NCBI RefSeq assembly: GCF_001184025.1
Contig: NZ_BBYG01000009.1
Span: 124,001-188,000 of the forward strand
Source of the DNA: Streptomyces maremycinicus
Lineage (GTDB): Bacteria; Actinomycetota; Actinomycetes; Streptomycetales; Streptomycetaceae
Direction: 5' to 3'
Length of the DNA: 64,000 nt
Part shown: piece by piece, positions 18,634 to 30,002 of the stretch
Numbering within the stretch: position 1 is the stretch's first letter
Layout of the letters: each line of letters opens with the position of its first letter
Position numbers and translations under genes: made by a program
Notes under the pieces: generated by a model
Seen by the model: only the letters and a program-made list of their open reading frames with translations
Databases searched by the model: none
What the model was told of the DNA's origin: nothing

Positions 18634-18833
18634 GGCGAGATGGTACGGCCCCAAGTTGCCGGGATGTGAATTCTCGCCACAGGCACGGTCGGTGCGCAAG
18701 CGGGGGCCCGAGACCTCTGGACGCCGTCGCGTACGGGGAGTTACCTGGCATACGGGGGAAGTGCGAGCGCACTGCACGGGGGTCACCTGATCGGTTACTG
18801 CGGCAATTTCTCGGCGGATTGGGGCGCTTATCC

Positions 18834-19718
18834 ATGACACCTACGCTCGTGCGGCAGCACCTGCCACTAGCGGGGCCGACGCCCCGTGTGGACCCGGGTG
18901 CACGCGCGCGTGACTGGTCGGAGATCCAGGAGCGGATGCTGGTCCCGCTCTACGAGGCCGTCTACGAGCGACTGGACGTGGGGCCCGGCACCAGGCTCCT
19001 CGCCCTCGGCTGCGGCTCGGGGCTCGCCCTGCTGATGGCGGCCGCAAGGGGCGCGGCGGCCCTCACCGGTGTCGAACCCTCCTCCCCCGAACGGCTGGCC
19101 CTCGCGCGCGAGCGCCTGCTGCCGAAGGAGCCCGGGGACCGCAGCGCCGGCGGGCCGCGGGGGGACGGTGGCGGCACCCGTCTCACCGACCGGCTGCCGA
19201 AGGACGTGACCGAAAAGGGCACGCGCGCGTACGACCTGGTGACCGCGTTCGAGCCGATCGGGTGTCGCGCGGGCGACGCTGACGGCCTCGGCGGTCTGCT
19301 CGCCGCCACGACACCGTTCGTCACACGCGGGGCGCCCGTGGTGCTCGTCGGCTGGGGACCGCCGGAACGCTGCGCCACGTCAGCGGTGCTGCGGGTCGCG
19401 GCCAAGCTGGCCGATCCGTTGCGCCGCGGCACGGTCCGGCTGCGTCCGGTGCTGCGCGACGACCTGGAGGAGGTCGCCGGGCGGGCCGGTCTCCGGCCGG
19501 ACGGATCGGGGCGGGTGGCCTGTCCCTTCGGGTACGCCGATGTGGAGAGCGCCCTGAAGGGCCTGCTGTCCACCGGGCTGTTCGACGCGGCGGTCGCGGC
19601 GACGGACCAGGCGCAGGTCGACAAGGAACTGACCGAGGCCCTGCACCCCTACCGGCGCCCGGACGGGACGGTGTGGATGCCGAACGTGTTCCGGTACCTG
19701 ATCGCGCGGACTCCCTGA
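18834..19718 (+). CDS. Class I SAM-dependent methyltransferase
   Basis: A 294-residue cytoplasmic protein with a Rossmann-type methyltransferase fold. Motif I is LLALGCGSGLALLMAAARG near residue 60, an acidic residue (GVEPS) ends strand 2, and later strands follow. The C-terminal part ends DGTVWMPNVFRYLIAR. No substrate can be inferred. The ATG at 18834 lacks a clear ribosome-binding site and a TTG twelve bases upstream is a weak alternative. It is divergent from proS across 200 bases and converges on ffh over a strong shared terminator. Confidence 0.82.
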   Translation: MTPTLVRQHLPLAGPTPRVDPGARARDWSEIQERMLVPLYEAVYERLDVGPGTRLLALGCGSGLALLMAAARGAAALTGVEPSSPERLALARERLLPKEPGDRSAGGPRGDGGGTRLTDRLPKDVTEKGTRAYDLVTAFEPIGCRAGDADGLGGLLAATTPFVTRGAPVVLVGWGPPERCATSAVLRVAAKLADPLRRGTVRLRPVLRDDLEEVAGRAGLRPDGSGRVACPFGYADVESALKGLLSTGLFDAAVAATDQAQVDKELTEALHPYRRPDGTVWMPNVFRYLIARTP

Positions 19719-19756
19719 GGCTCACCGCGTTCCCCCGTCGGGGGTACCCCGGAATG

Positions 19757-19795
19757 CGCCGAGGGCGCCCCTCACAGTGAGGGGCGCCCTCGGCG
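19757..19795. terminator. Bidirectional terminator between methyltransferase gene and ffh
   Basis: A perfect 19-bp inverted repeat (19757-19775 with 19777-19795) has a single central base, forming a long hairpin between the two converging genes. It can act in both directions. A 12-base tandem repeat (GGCGGCGTCAGC twice) lies just beyond it, at the ffh end. Confidence 0.85.
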
Positions 19796-19854
19796 ACCGG
19801 AGCGGACCGGCCTCGGTCGGCGCCTGAGTGTCACCGGCGGCGTCAGCGGCGGCG

Positions 19855-21405
19855 TCAGCCCATGAACTTCTTGAACTCGTCCGGCAGTTCGAAGTCCTGG
19901 GCGCCCTGCTGCGGCAGGCCGAGCGCGTTGCCGCCCTGTGCCTGGGCCTCGCGGCGCTTGGCCTCCTCCAGCTCCTGCTGCTTGCGCTTCATCGGGTTGC
20001 CGGAGCGCTGCTTGCCCTTGGCCTGCTTCGGCTGCTTCTTCTGCCGGCCGGCGCCGCCACCCATGCCCGGCATCCCGGGCATCCCGGGCATGCCGCCGCC
20101 CTGAGCCATCCGGGACATCATCTTGCGGGCCTCGAAGAACCGCTCGACCAGGCCCTTCACCGCGCTGACCTCGACGCCGGAACCCTTGGCGATACGGGCG
20201 CGGCGCGAGCCGTTGATGATCGTCGGTTCCTGGCGCTCGGCCGGGGTCATCGACTTGATGATCGCCGCCGTGCGGTCGACGTCGCGCTCGTCGAGGTTGG
20301 CGATCTGGTCCTTGATCTGCCCCATGCCGGGCAGCATGCCGAGCAGCTTGCTGATGCTGCCCATCTTCCTGACCTGCTCCATCTGGGCCAGGAAGTCGTC
20401 CAGGGTGAAGTCCTGGCCCTTCTTGGACGCCAGCTTGGAGGCCATTTTCTCGGCCTCTTCCTGGCTGAACGTCTTCTCCGCCTGCTCGATCAGGGTGAGC
20501 AGGTCACCCATGTCGAGGATGCGGGAGGCCATCCGGTCAGGGTGGAAGGCGTCGAACTCGTCCAGCTTCTCGCCGTTCGAGGCGAACATGATCGGCTTGC
20601 CGGTCACCGAGGCGATCGACAGGGCCGCGCCACCGCGGGCGTCGCCGTCGAGCTTCGACAGCACGACACCGTCGAAGCCGACGCCGTCGCGGAAGGCCTC
20701 GGCGGTGTTGACGGCGTCCTGGCCGATCATCGCGTCGACGACGAAGAGGATCTCGTCGGGCGAGACGGCGTCGCGGATGTCCGCGGCCTGGCGCATCAGC
20801 TCGGCGTCGATACCGAGGCGGCCGGCGGTGTCCACGATCACGATGTCGTGGACCTTGTTCTTGGCGAACTCGATGGAGTCCTTGGCGACCTGGACCGGGT
20901 CGCCCACCCCGTTGCCCGGCTGCGGGGCGTACACGGCCACACCGGCGCGCTCGGCGACGACGCTGAGCTGGTTGACGGCGTTGGGGCGCTGGAGGTCACA
21001 GGCGACGAGCAGCGGCGAGTGGCCCTGCTCCTTCAGCCAGCGGCCGAGCTTGCCCGCGAGGGTGGTCTTACCGGCACCCTGGAGACCGGCCAGCATGATC
21101 ACGGTGGGCGGCTGCTTGGCGAAGCGCAGCCGCCTGGTCTCACCGCCGAGGATCGTGACGAGTTCCTCGTTGACGATCTTCAGGACCTGCTGGGCGGGGT
21201 TGAGCGCCCTGGAGACGTCGGAGCCGAGGGCGCGTTCCTTGACGTTCTTGATGAACGTGCGGACGACCGGCAGGGCCACGTCGGCTTCGAGGAGCGCGAT
21301 GCGGATCTCGCGCGCCGTGGCGTCGATGTCCGCTTCGCTCAGGCGCCCCTTGCCGCGCAAGTTCTTGAAGGTCGCTGAAAGGCGATCGGAGAGAGTATCG
21401 AACAC
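19855..21405 (-). CDS. ffh: Signal recognition particle protein Ffh
   Basis: The GTPase subunit of SRP; it binds signal sequences emerging from the ribosome and docks with FtsY. The 516-residue product has the N domain, a G domain with P-loop GLQGAGKTTLAGKLG near residue 107 and later DTAGRLGID, and a C-terminal M domain containing the Met/Gly-rich stretch near MPGMPGMPGMGGGAGRQ. The GTG at 21405 (VFDTLSDRLSATFKNLRG) gives the standard streptomycete length. The partner gene ftsY lies 7.3 kb away on the same strand. Confidence 0.96.
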   Translation of the reverse strand: MFDTLSDRLSATFKNLRGKGRLSEADIDATAREIRIALLEADVALPVVRTFIKNVKERALGSDVSRALNPAQQVLKIVNEELVTILGGETRRLRFAKQPPTVIMLAGLQGAGKTTLAGKLGRWLKEQGHSPLLVACDLQRPNAVNQLSVVAERAGVAVYAPQPGNGVGDPVQVAKDSIEFAKNKVHDIVIVDTAGRLGIDAELMRQAADIRDAVSPDEILFVVDAMIGQDAVNTAEAFRDGVGFDGVVLSKLDGDARGGAALSIASVTGKPIMFASNGEKLDEFDAFHPDRMASRILDMGDLLTLIEQAEKTFSQEEAEKMASKLASKKGQDFTLDDFLAQMEQVRKMGSISKLLGMLPGMGQIKDQIANLDERDVDRTAAIIKSMTPAERQEPTIINGSRRARIAKGSGVEVSAVKGLVERFFEARKMMSRMAQGGGMPGMPGMPGMGGGAGRQKKQPKQAKGKQRSGNPMKRKQQELEEAKRREAQAQGGNALGLPQQGAQDFELPDEFKKFMG

Positions 21406-21478
21406 GGCGGCGTCGGTCCTCGGAGTCGGGGGCAGTCTGAGCGTCTTCCAGGGTATCCGGCCGCGCAAGACATTCGTC

Positions 21479-21501
21479 CCCGCCTGCTCGCTTTCGGCGG
21501 G
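21479..21501 (-). terminator. Short hairpin after glnD
   Basis: A 6-bp GC stem (21479-21484 with 21496-21501) and an 11-base loop lie 28 bases past the glnD stop and before ffh. It is a weak candidate for the end of the amtB-glnK-glnD transcript. Confidence 0.4.
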
Positions 21502-21528
21502 CGGGTACGCGTGCCGCGCGACACACGG

Positions 21529-23979
21529 TCACGCCCTGAGCGTCTCCTCCAGCTTGCGGGTGACCGAGGCCGCCTCGTCGCCGGGCAGCGGCGCGCCCTC
21601 GGCGCCGGTGACGTAGAAGGCGTCCACGGCGTTCGCGCCGAGGGTCGAGACGTGCATGCTGCGCACCCGCAGCCCCTCGTCCTCCAGGGCCTGGCCGATC
21701 CGGTGCAGCAGCCCCGGAGCGTCCTGCGCGCGCACCTCGATGACCGTGGCGTGCCGGGAGGCCGCCGGGGCGACCGTCACCCGCGGCGGCGGCGCGACCA
21801 CGCCCCGCCTGCGGGGGTAGGCGGCGTCCCGTTCCGCGAGCCGTCCGGCGATGTCCAGCGAGCCGTCCAGGGCGCGTACGAGGTCGGCGCGCAGCCGGGC
21901 CGCCTGGGGCAGGGAGCCGTACTCGGCGGCGACCCGCCAGTTGAGCAGCAGGACGGAGCCCTCGACGCCGGTCGGCAGGTCCAGGGCGCGCAGTTCGGCG
22001 GTGCGGACGGTCAGGCGGTGCACGGCGAGGACCCCCGCCACGGCGGGCAGCACGCCCGCCTGGTCGGGTACGGCGATCAGCAGTTCCACACCGAGCGGCT
22101 CGGGGTCGTCCACCGGTCCGTCCTCCGCGAGGGGCTCGGTCTGGGCGCGCAGGGCCAGCACCGGGCCGCCGGTGGCGACCGCCTCGATGGCGAGCCGTTC
22201 CTGCTCGGCGGTGGGCGCGGCGACGGCGGGCTCGTCCGGCGCGTTCCCGGCGAGCACCGCCGCCACCCGCTTGACCAGGTCCGCGACGAGCGAACCCCGC
22301 CAGGACGACCAGGCGGCGGGGCCGGTGGCCAGCGCGTCCGCCTCGGTGAGCGCGTGCAGCAGTTCCAGGGTGCTCTGGGAACCGACGGCCTCGGCGACCG
22401 AGCGGACCGTGGCCGGGTCCTCCAGGTCGCGCCGGGTGGCCGTCTCGATCAGCAGCAGGTGCTGCCGTACGAGCGTGGAGAGGACGGCGACGTCGGCCCG
22501 GTCGAAGCCGATCCGGGCCGCGACGTCCTTGGCGATGATCTCGCCCGCCACCGAGTGGTCGCCGGGCCAGCCCTTGCCGATGTCGTGCAGCAGGGCGGAG
22601 ACGAGGAGCAGGTCGGGGCGGCTGACCCGGCGGGTGAACTCGGAGGCCCGGACGGCGGTCTCGATGAGGTGCCGGTCCACGGTCCAGATGTGCACGGCGT
22701 TGCGCTGCGGGCGGCAGCGCACCCGCTCCCAGTCGGGCAGCAGCCGGGTGATCAGGCCCTCGGCCTCGAGCGCCTCCCAGACCTCGATGGTGGGCCGGCC
22801 CGAGCCGAGCAGGGTCACGAGCTGCTCGCGGGCCTCGGCGGGCCAGGGCGTGGGCAGCGGGCGCACGGTGGCGGCGAGGCGCCGTACGGCGTGCAGGGAG
22901 AGCGGGAGGCCCGCCTGCGCGGCGGCGGCCGCGGCGCGCAGGGGGAGCACGGGGTCGCGTTCGGGGCGTGCGGCGCGGGCGAGCACCACCTCGCCGTCCT
23001 GCTCCACCACTCCTTCGGCCAGCGGGGACCGTTCGGCCGGGGGCTTGGCGCCGCCGCCCAGCATGGCGCGCAGCCGCGGCCGCACGGAGCGCGACCGCAG
23101 CACGCGTCCCACCTCGCGCCAGGTGACGTCGCTCGCGTAGGAGATGAGGCGGGCCGCCTCGTACACCTGCCGCAGCAGGGTGTCGGCGTCCAGCAGGCCC
23201 AGCTCGGCGGCCACCTGGTCCTGTTCCTGGAGGGCCAGCCGGTCGGTGGCCCGGCCGGTGGCCAGGTGCAGGGCGTCCCGTACGTCGAGGAGCCGGCGCC
23301 GGGCGTCGTCGAGGCCCTCGCGGGGCGCGTCGGCCAGCCAGGAGGCGGCGACGGCCCGCAGCGCGGTGGCGTCCCGCAGACCGCCCCGCGCCTCCTTCAG
23401 GTCCGGCTCGAGCAGGTACTGGAGCTCTCCCTGGCGCTCGGCGCGCTCGGCGCAGAGCTCCTGGAGCTCGGGGAGCCGCTTGGGCGCCTGGTTGCGCCAG
23501 TCGGCGAGGACGGCCGTACGCAGTCCCGCCGTCAGAGCCGGGTCGCCGGCGAGGTGACGGGCGTCGAGGAGGCCGAGCTGGACCTTGAGGTCCTCCCCGG
23601 CGGTCTTGCGGGCCTCGGCCGGCGTGCGCACGGAGTGGTCCAGCGCCAGGCCCAGGTCCCACACGGGGTACCAGAGGCGGTCGGCGAGGGCGGCGACCGC
23701 CTTGGGGTCGGCGCCGTCGTGCAGCAGCAGGAGGTCGAGGTCGCTGCGCGGGGACAGCTCGCTGCGGCCGTAGCCGCCGACGGCGACCAGGGAGACGCCC
23801 CTGAGGTCCTCGGTGCCGGCCGTGAAGAGCCCCGACAGCCAGTCGTCGGTCAGTTCGGCGAGGGCGGAACGGCGCGGCGGCCCGGACCGCGCCCCCTCGG
23901 TGAGGAGGCGCAGCCGGGCCGCCGCGTAGCCGCTGGGTCCCGAGTCCTCTGCATCCTTGCGCACGTCCGTACTCGTCAC
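21529..23979 (-). CDS. glnD: PII nucleotidyltransferase GlnD
   Basis: Modifies and demodifies the PII protein in response to nitrogen state; in Streptomyces GlnD adenylylates GlnK (established for S. coelicolor). The 816-residue product has an N-terminal nucleotidyltransferase motif (VGGYGRSELSPRSDLDLLLL, near residue 68), an HD domain (LLVSALLHDIGKGWPGDHS, near 455) and two C-terminal ACT domains (ending around 690 and 805) that sense glutamine. The GTG at 23979 has GGAG eight bases upstream. It is last in amtB-glnK-glnD, 26 bases after glnK. Confidence 0.95.
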   Translation of the reverse strand: MTSTDVRKDAEDSGPSGYAAARLRLLTEGARSGPPRRSALAELTDDWLSGLFTAGTEDLRGVSLVAVGGYGRSELSPRSDLDLLLLHDGADPKAVAALADRLWYPVWDLGLALDHSVRTPAEARKTAGEDLKVQLGLLDARHLAGDPALTAGLRTAVLADWRNQAPKRLPELQELCAERAERQGELQYLLEPDLKEARGGLRDATALRAVAASWLADAPREGLDDARRRLLDVRDALHLATGRATDRLALQEQDQVAAELGLLDADTLLRQVYEAARLISYASDVTWREVGRVLRSRSVRPRLRAMLGGGAKPPAERSPLAEGVVEQDGEVVLARAARPERDPVLPLRAAAAAAQAGLPLSLHAVRRLAATVRPLPTPWPAEAREQLVTLLGSGRPTIEVWEALEAEGLITRLLPDWERVRCRPQRNAVHIWTVDRHLIETAVRASEFTRRVSRPDLLLVSALLHDIGKGWPGDHSVAGEIIAKDVAARIGFDRADVAVLSTLVRQHLLLIETATRRDLEDPATVRSVAEAVGSQSTLELLHALTEADALATGPAAWSSWRGSLVADLVKRVAAVLAGNAPDEPAVAAPTAEQERLAIEAVATGGPVLALRAQTEPLAEDGPVDDPEPLGVELLIAVPDQAGVLPAVAGVLAVHRLTVRTAELRALDLPTGVEGSVLLLNWRVAAEYGSLPQAARLRADLVRALDGSLDIAGRLAERDAAYPRRRGVVAPPPRVTVAPAASRHATVIEVRAQDAPGLLHRIGQALEDEGLRVRSMHVSTLGANAVDAFYVTGAEGAPLPGDEAASVTRKLEETLRA

Positions 23980-24005
23980 CCAGCGACTCCTGTTCTGTTC
24001 TGCCG

Positions 24006-25832
<1,827 letters not shown>

Positions 25833-26019
25833 TTACGCCTCGATGAACTGCCCGATGGTCGCCGATCGGATCGTTATCGTGGCGCAACCTTCGGAGAACG
25901 CAATAAACCGGCCGCGGGCGGCCTTCCGAATGACCTGGCATGGGGGAGCCGAGTCGGGCAGTTCGGGAGGGCCGGCCGCGGCCGGAGTTTCAGGGGTTCC
26001 GCTCAGTGGATCAGCGGGA

Positions 26020-27504
26020 TCAGACCGCTTCCGCCGTCTCCGGCAGCTCGATGGTGAGCCGCTCGGTGAGGTCCACGACCTCGGAAAGATCACCGAAATC
26101 GCGTACGGCGCTGTCGACGGTCTTTCGGATACGAGTGTTGACGCGCTCGGAGCGCACCTTCTTGGCCTCCTTCATGGCCTGGGTGGCGAGGGTGGCGCTC
26201 TGCGCGGGCTCGCGCTGGAGGAGGTGCACGGTGGCCATGCCGATCAGGTTCAGCACGTAGGAGCGCTGGTGGTCGTGGTCGCCCGCGAACAGTTCCACAG
26301 CCTTGCGCATCAGGGGCTCGGCCAGCGAGGCGTAGGTGGGACTGCGGCCGGCGACATAGGCGAGGTCGCGGAACGAGTGGCTGTTCTCGCCGTACAGCTC
26401 GGCCTCGGAGAAGAAGCGGATCCAGTCGGGGTCCGGCTCGTCCCACTCCTCCGACTCGGCGAAGGTGTCCTCGGCCATCCGCACCGCCCGCTTGCACCGG
26501 CCGGGCTGCCCCATGTTGGCGTAGGCGCGGGCCTCCATCGCATACAGCATGGACTGGGTGCGCGGGCTCGCGCAGTCCCGGCTGCCGTACTGCGCGAGGT
26601 GGATCAGCTCCAGCGCGTCCTCGGGCCGGCCGAGGTGGATCATCTGGCGGCTCATGCTGGACAGCACGTAACTGCCGAGCGGCCGGTCACCGGCCTCCTT
26701 CGCCGCGTGCAGCGCGAGGACGAAGTACTTCTGCGCGGTGGGCTGGAGCCCGACGTCGTAGCTCATCCAGCCCGCCAGCTCGGCCAGTTCGGCGGCGACC
26801 TTGAAGAGCCTCCTCGCGGTGGACTCGGGCTGGGGCTCCTGGAGGAGGTCCGTCACCTCGTGCAGCTGCCCGACGACCGCCTTGCGGCGCAGCCCGCCGC
26901 CGCACTGGGCGTCCCACTGCCGGAACATCACGGTGGTGGACTCCAGCAGGTCCAGCTCGGGCCGGGAGAGCCGCCCGCGGGCCCGGCTGGTGGGGACCGA
27001 GTCCGGCTCCTCGAGCGGGGCGGGTGGCGAGGGGACGAGCCAGCGCTGCATGGGCTCGATGAGCGAGGGGCCCGCGCACAGGGCGAGCGAGGTGCCGAGG
27101 AAGCCGCGCCGCGCCAGCATCAGGTCGCTGCGCGAGAACTCGCTGAGCTGCGCCACCGTCTGCGGGGCCGTCCACGGCAGGTCGACGCCGGTCACGGAGG
27201 GCGCCTGGCGCGCGGCGCGCAGCCCGAGGTCCTCGACGGAGACGACACAGCCGAACCGTTCGGAGAACAGCTCGGACAGGATCCTCGGGATCGGCTCGCG
27301 GGGGTTCTCGCCGTCCAGCCAGCGGCGCACCCGCGAGGTGTCCGTGGAGATGTGGTTGGCGCCCAACTGGCGTGCTCGACGGTTGACCTGACGGGCCAGT
27401 TCGCCCTTCGACCAGCCGCTGCGCACGAACCACGAGGAGAGCAGCTCGTTCGGGCGCTTGTCCACACCCGCAGCGTTACTTCCGCTTCCGCCGTTGCCGC
27501 TCAC
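26020..27504 (-). CDS. nsdA: Negative regulator of differentiation NsdA
   Basis: NsdA represses aerial growth and antibiotic production in S. coelicolor (established), by an unresolved mechanism. The 494-residue product (GTG at 27504, GGGGG seven bases upstream) has an N-terminal helix-turn-helix-like region (SWFVRSGWSKGELARQVNRR with TSRVRRWLDGENP) and a C-terminal array of helical TPR-like repeats from about residue 210 to 480. Starts further upstream would add 11 or 15 residues. Position next to amtB is as in S. coelicolor. It is divergent from the PrimPol-like gene. Confidence 0.92.
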   Translation of the reverse strand: MSGNGGSGSNAAGVDKRPNELLSSWFVRSGWSKGELARQVNRRARQLGANHISTDTSRVRRWLDGENPREPIPRILSELFSERFGCVVSVEDLGLRAARQAPSVTGVDLPWTAPQTVAQLSEFSRSDLMLARRGFLGTSLALCAGPSLIEPMQRWLVPSPPAPLEEPDSVPTSRARGRLSRPELDLLESTTVMFRQWDAQCGGGLRRKAVVGQLHEVTDLLQEPQPESTARRLFKVAAELAELAGWMSYDVGLQPTAQKYFVLALHAAKEAGDRPLGSYVLSSMSRQMIHLGRPEDALELIHLAQYGSRDCASPRTQSMLYAMEARAYANMGQPGRCKRAVRMAEDTFAESEEWDEPDPDWIRFFSEAELYGENSHSFRDLAYVAGRSPTYASLAEPLMRKAVELFAGDHDHQRSYVLNLIGMATVHLLQREPAQSATLATQAMKEAKKVRSERVNTRIRKTVDSAVRDFGDLSEVVDLTERLTIELPETAEAV

Positions 27505-27951
27505 TGGAACGCCCCCATCCCTGAGACCACTTGTCACTGAGTGCGCCAAGCCTTATCAGAATGCCGGTAAATACGGCCTGCCGTACGGGACTTGTCACCC
27601 TTCGAACGGAAAGCCGACTTGCCTCCGGCATACCCACAAGCGCATGTGCCTCCAGGACCCGCACACTCAAAGTAATCCTACGATCACGGCTCCGGCCACG
27701 AGGATCCCGGAAACGCCACCATTCGCCACCCCTTCGAATGAACTCACGATGGCTCGTCCGCGATTCACTTGACACAGAACGGCCGAGGGTGAGCGGAGCG
27801 AAGCACTCAGGGGCGCACACAGCCCGGCACACCACCCGGAGCGCTTCCGGGCGCCGCCCTGATCGGACGGCGAACGGGAAGCGGAAGCACACAGAGTCAC
27901 GACGATCGACCGCTGCGTAACCATCGGCGCGTCGAACCCGTTGGAGGGGGC
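27505..27951. other. 447-base divergent intergenic region, nsdA / PrimPol-like gene
   Basis: No gene was found here. It must carry the nsdA promoter (minus) and that of the PrimPol-like gene (plus). ACTTGTCAC occurs twice (27529-27537 and 27590-27598), 61 bases apart. A TTGACA hexamer lies at 27769-27774 on the plus strand but has no good -10 at normal spacing. Base composition is lower in GC than the flanking genes. Confidence 0.5.
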
Positions 27952-28608
27952 ATGGGCTTCACGATCGGCGGCATTCGCGAGATCCGCTCCGGCGCGCGCA
28001 GGCGCGGTCGCTCGTCCGAGTGCACCGCCGTCGCCGAGTTCACGGGACTGTGGGGATGGGACGCGGTGCCCGGCGCGCGGGCCACGGCGGGCGCCTGCTC
28101 CTGCGGGGACGCCGACTGCCGTGAACCCGGCGCGCACCCCCTGGCGTTCGCCCCCCGGGTCCCCGCCGGGGCCACGCTCGACGAGGTGAGCAGGACCTGG
28201 TCGGACTTCCCCGGCGCCGCGGTCATGCTGCCCGTCGGGCGCGCCTTCGACGTGATCGACGTCGCCGAGCCCGCCGGCCGTCGCGCCCTGGTCCGTCTGG
28301 AGCGCATGGGCCTCCCCCTCGGGCCGGTCATCGCCACCCCCGAGGGCCGCACCCAGTTCTTCGTCGCCCCCGGCGCCGCCGCCGAACTGGACGGCCTGCT
28401 CTACCGCATGGGCTGGGACGACCCGAGCGCGCTGGACCTGCGCGGCCTCGGCCCCGGCGCGTACCTCACGGCCCCGCCCTCCGACCGCGGCGGTCTCGGC
28501 CCGGTGCGCTGGCTGCGCCCGCCCGCGCTGGACTCGGCGACCCACCCCCCGCAGGCCCGTCTGCTGCTGGGCACGCTGGCCTATCTGGCCCACCGGTCGC
28601 GCGCCTGA
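27952..28608 (+). CDS. PrimPol-domain-like protein with degenerate active site
   Basis: A 218-residue protein resembling the N-terminal bifunctional primase-polymerase (PrimPol) domain of actinobacterial and phage replication proteins. The cysteine segment CSCGDADC and GAHP (residues 49-62) match the usual CxC...C...GKHP lead-in. The catalytic acidic motif, normally hDhD followed by another acid, appears as FDVIDVAE (D100, D103), and the usual S/G-x-x-H motif is TPEGRTQF, with Gln135 where His is expected. Polymerase activity is therefore doubtful. The start has GGAGGGGG upstream. It is divergent from nsdA and no helicase domain follows. Confidence 0.72.
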   Translation: MGFTIGGIREIRSGARRRGRSSECTAVAEFTGLWGWDAVPGARATAGACSCGDADCREPGAHPLAFAPRVPAGATLDEVSRTWSDFPGAAVMLPVGRAFDVIDVAEPAGRRALVRLERMGLPLGPVIATPEGRTQFFVAPGAAAELDGLLYRMGWDDPSALDLRGLGPGAYLTAPPSDRGGLGPVRWLRPPALDSATHPPQARLLLGTLAYLAHRSRA

Positions 28609-28631
28609 GCCGTACGGCGCGCACACAGCCG

Positions 28632-28666
28632 AGCGCCCGCTCCCACTGCACCTGGGGGCGGGCGCT
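28632..28666 (+). terminator. Terminator after the PrimPol-like gene
   Basis: A 14-pair stem with one G-T pair (28632-28645 with 28653-28666), a 7-base loop and a T-rich tract follow 23 bases after the stop. It is also positioned to stop transcripts from ftsY on the other strand. Confidence 0.75.
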
Positions 28667-28730
28667 TCTCGTTGTCCTCTCGGTCCTCTCGCGCCCGGAC
28701 GGGCGCCGTTCTCGCGGTGTGCGACGGCCC

Positions 28731-29936
28731 TCAGTCGCCGATAAGGGCATCCACGAACGCCTCCGGCTCGAAGGGCGCCAGATCGTCCGCGCCCTCGCCG
28801 AGTCCGATCAGCTTGACCGGGACGCCCAGCTCACGCTGGACCGCGACCACGATGCCGCCCTTCGCCGTGCCGTCCAGCTTGGTCAGGACGATGCCGGTGA
28901 TGTTGACGACCTCGGCGAAGACACGGGCCTGCACGAGGCCGTTCTGCCCGGTGGTGGCGTCGAGGACGAGCAGCACCTCGTCGAGCGGCGCGTGCTTCTC
29001 GACGACCCGCTTGACCTTGCCGAGCTCGTCCATGAGCCCGGTCTTGGTGTGCAGCCGCCCCGCGGTGTCGATGAGGACGACGTCCACCCCCATCTCCTTG
29101 CCCTCCTTCACCGCGTCGAACGCGACGGAGGCGGGGTCGCCCGCCTCGGGGCCCCGCACGGTGTGCGCGCCGACGCGTTCGCCCCAGGTCTGGAGCTGGT
29201 CGGCGGCGGCGGCGCGGAAGGTGTCGGCGGCGCCGAGGACGACGGTCCGCCCGTCGGCCACGAGCACCCGCGCGAGCTTGCCGGTGGTGGTGGTCTTGCC
29301 GGTGCCGTTGACCCCGACGACCATCACGATGCCCGGCTTGCGCTCCTCCGGCTCGGTCTTCACGGTGCGGTCGACGTCGGTGCCGACCAGCTTGAGCAGC
29401 TCCTCGCGCAGCAGGCTGCGCAGCTCCTCGGGGGTACGGGTGCCGAGCACCCGGACGCGCTCGCGCAGCCGCTCGACCAGCTCCTGGGTGGGCTGCACGC
29501 CGACGTCGGCGGTGAGCAGCGTGTCCTCGATCTCCTCCCAGGTGTCCTCGTCGAGGTGCTCGCGGGAGAGCAGCGTGAGCAGGCCCTTGCCGAGGGCGTT
29601 CTGCGAGCGGGACAGCCGGGCGCGGAGGCGGACCAGCCGCCCCTCGGTGGGCTCGGGGATCTCGAGCTCGGGAACCTCGAGAACGGGCGGTTCCTCGACG
29701 GCGGTGCCGGTCGAGCCGCCGTCGGGAAGATCCACCTCCTCTATGGTGCGGCGCGGTTCGTCGCGCGGCGTCTCGGCCTCGTCGCCGACGTGCGGCTCGG
29801 CCGGAGGGGCGGTGATGTCGGGCGCGGTGGGGGGCGGTGGGGGCAGCGACTTCTTCCGTCGGCTGCCGACCACGAGCCCGCCGAGCACACCGAGCACGAC
29901 CACGGCGATGACTACAGCAAGGATGACGGTTTCCAT
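28731..29936 (-). CDS. ftsY: Signal recognition particle receptor FtsY
   Basis: Membrane-associated GTPase receptor that accepts SRP-ribosome complexes. The 401-residue product begins METVILAVVIAVVVLGVLGG, a membrane-spanning anchor, then an acidic/proline-rich linker, the N domain and the G domain with P-loop GVNGTGKTTTTGKLARVL near residue 200 and DTAGRLHTK near 282. An in-frame ATG six codons upstream (29954) is an alternative start. FtsY proteins with a true membrane segment are typical of actinobacteria. It pairs functionally with ffh at 19.9-21.4 kb. Confidence 0.94.
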   Translation of the reverse strand: METVILAVVIAVVVLGVLGGLVVGSRRKKSLPPPPPTAPDITAPPAEPHVGDEAETPRDEPRRTIEEVDLPDGGSTGTAVEEPPVLEVPELEIPEPTEGRLVRLRARLSRSQNALGKGLLTLLSREHLDEDTWEEIEDTLLTADVGVQPTQELVERLRERVRVLGTRTPEELRSLLREELLKLVGTDVDRTVKTEPEERKPGIVMVVGVNGTGKTTTTGKLARVLVADGRTVVLGAADTFRAAAADQLQTWGERVGAHTVRGPEAGDPASVAFDAVKEGKEMGVDVVLIDTAGRLHTKTGLMDELGKVKRVVEKHAPLDEVLLVLDATTGQNGLVQARVFAEVVNITGIVLTKLDGTAKGGIVVAVQRELGVPVKLIGLGEGADDLAPFEPEAFVDALIGD

Positions 29937-30002
29937 AACGCGTCCAGTATCCATCCCTGCCCGCCCGGGACCCCGCTGCCCGGCCCGTACGGCCGGGGCC
30001 TG

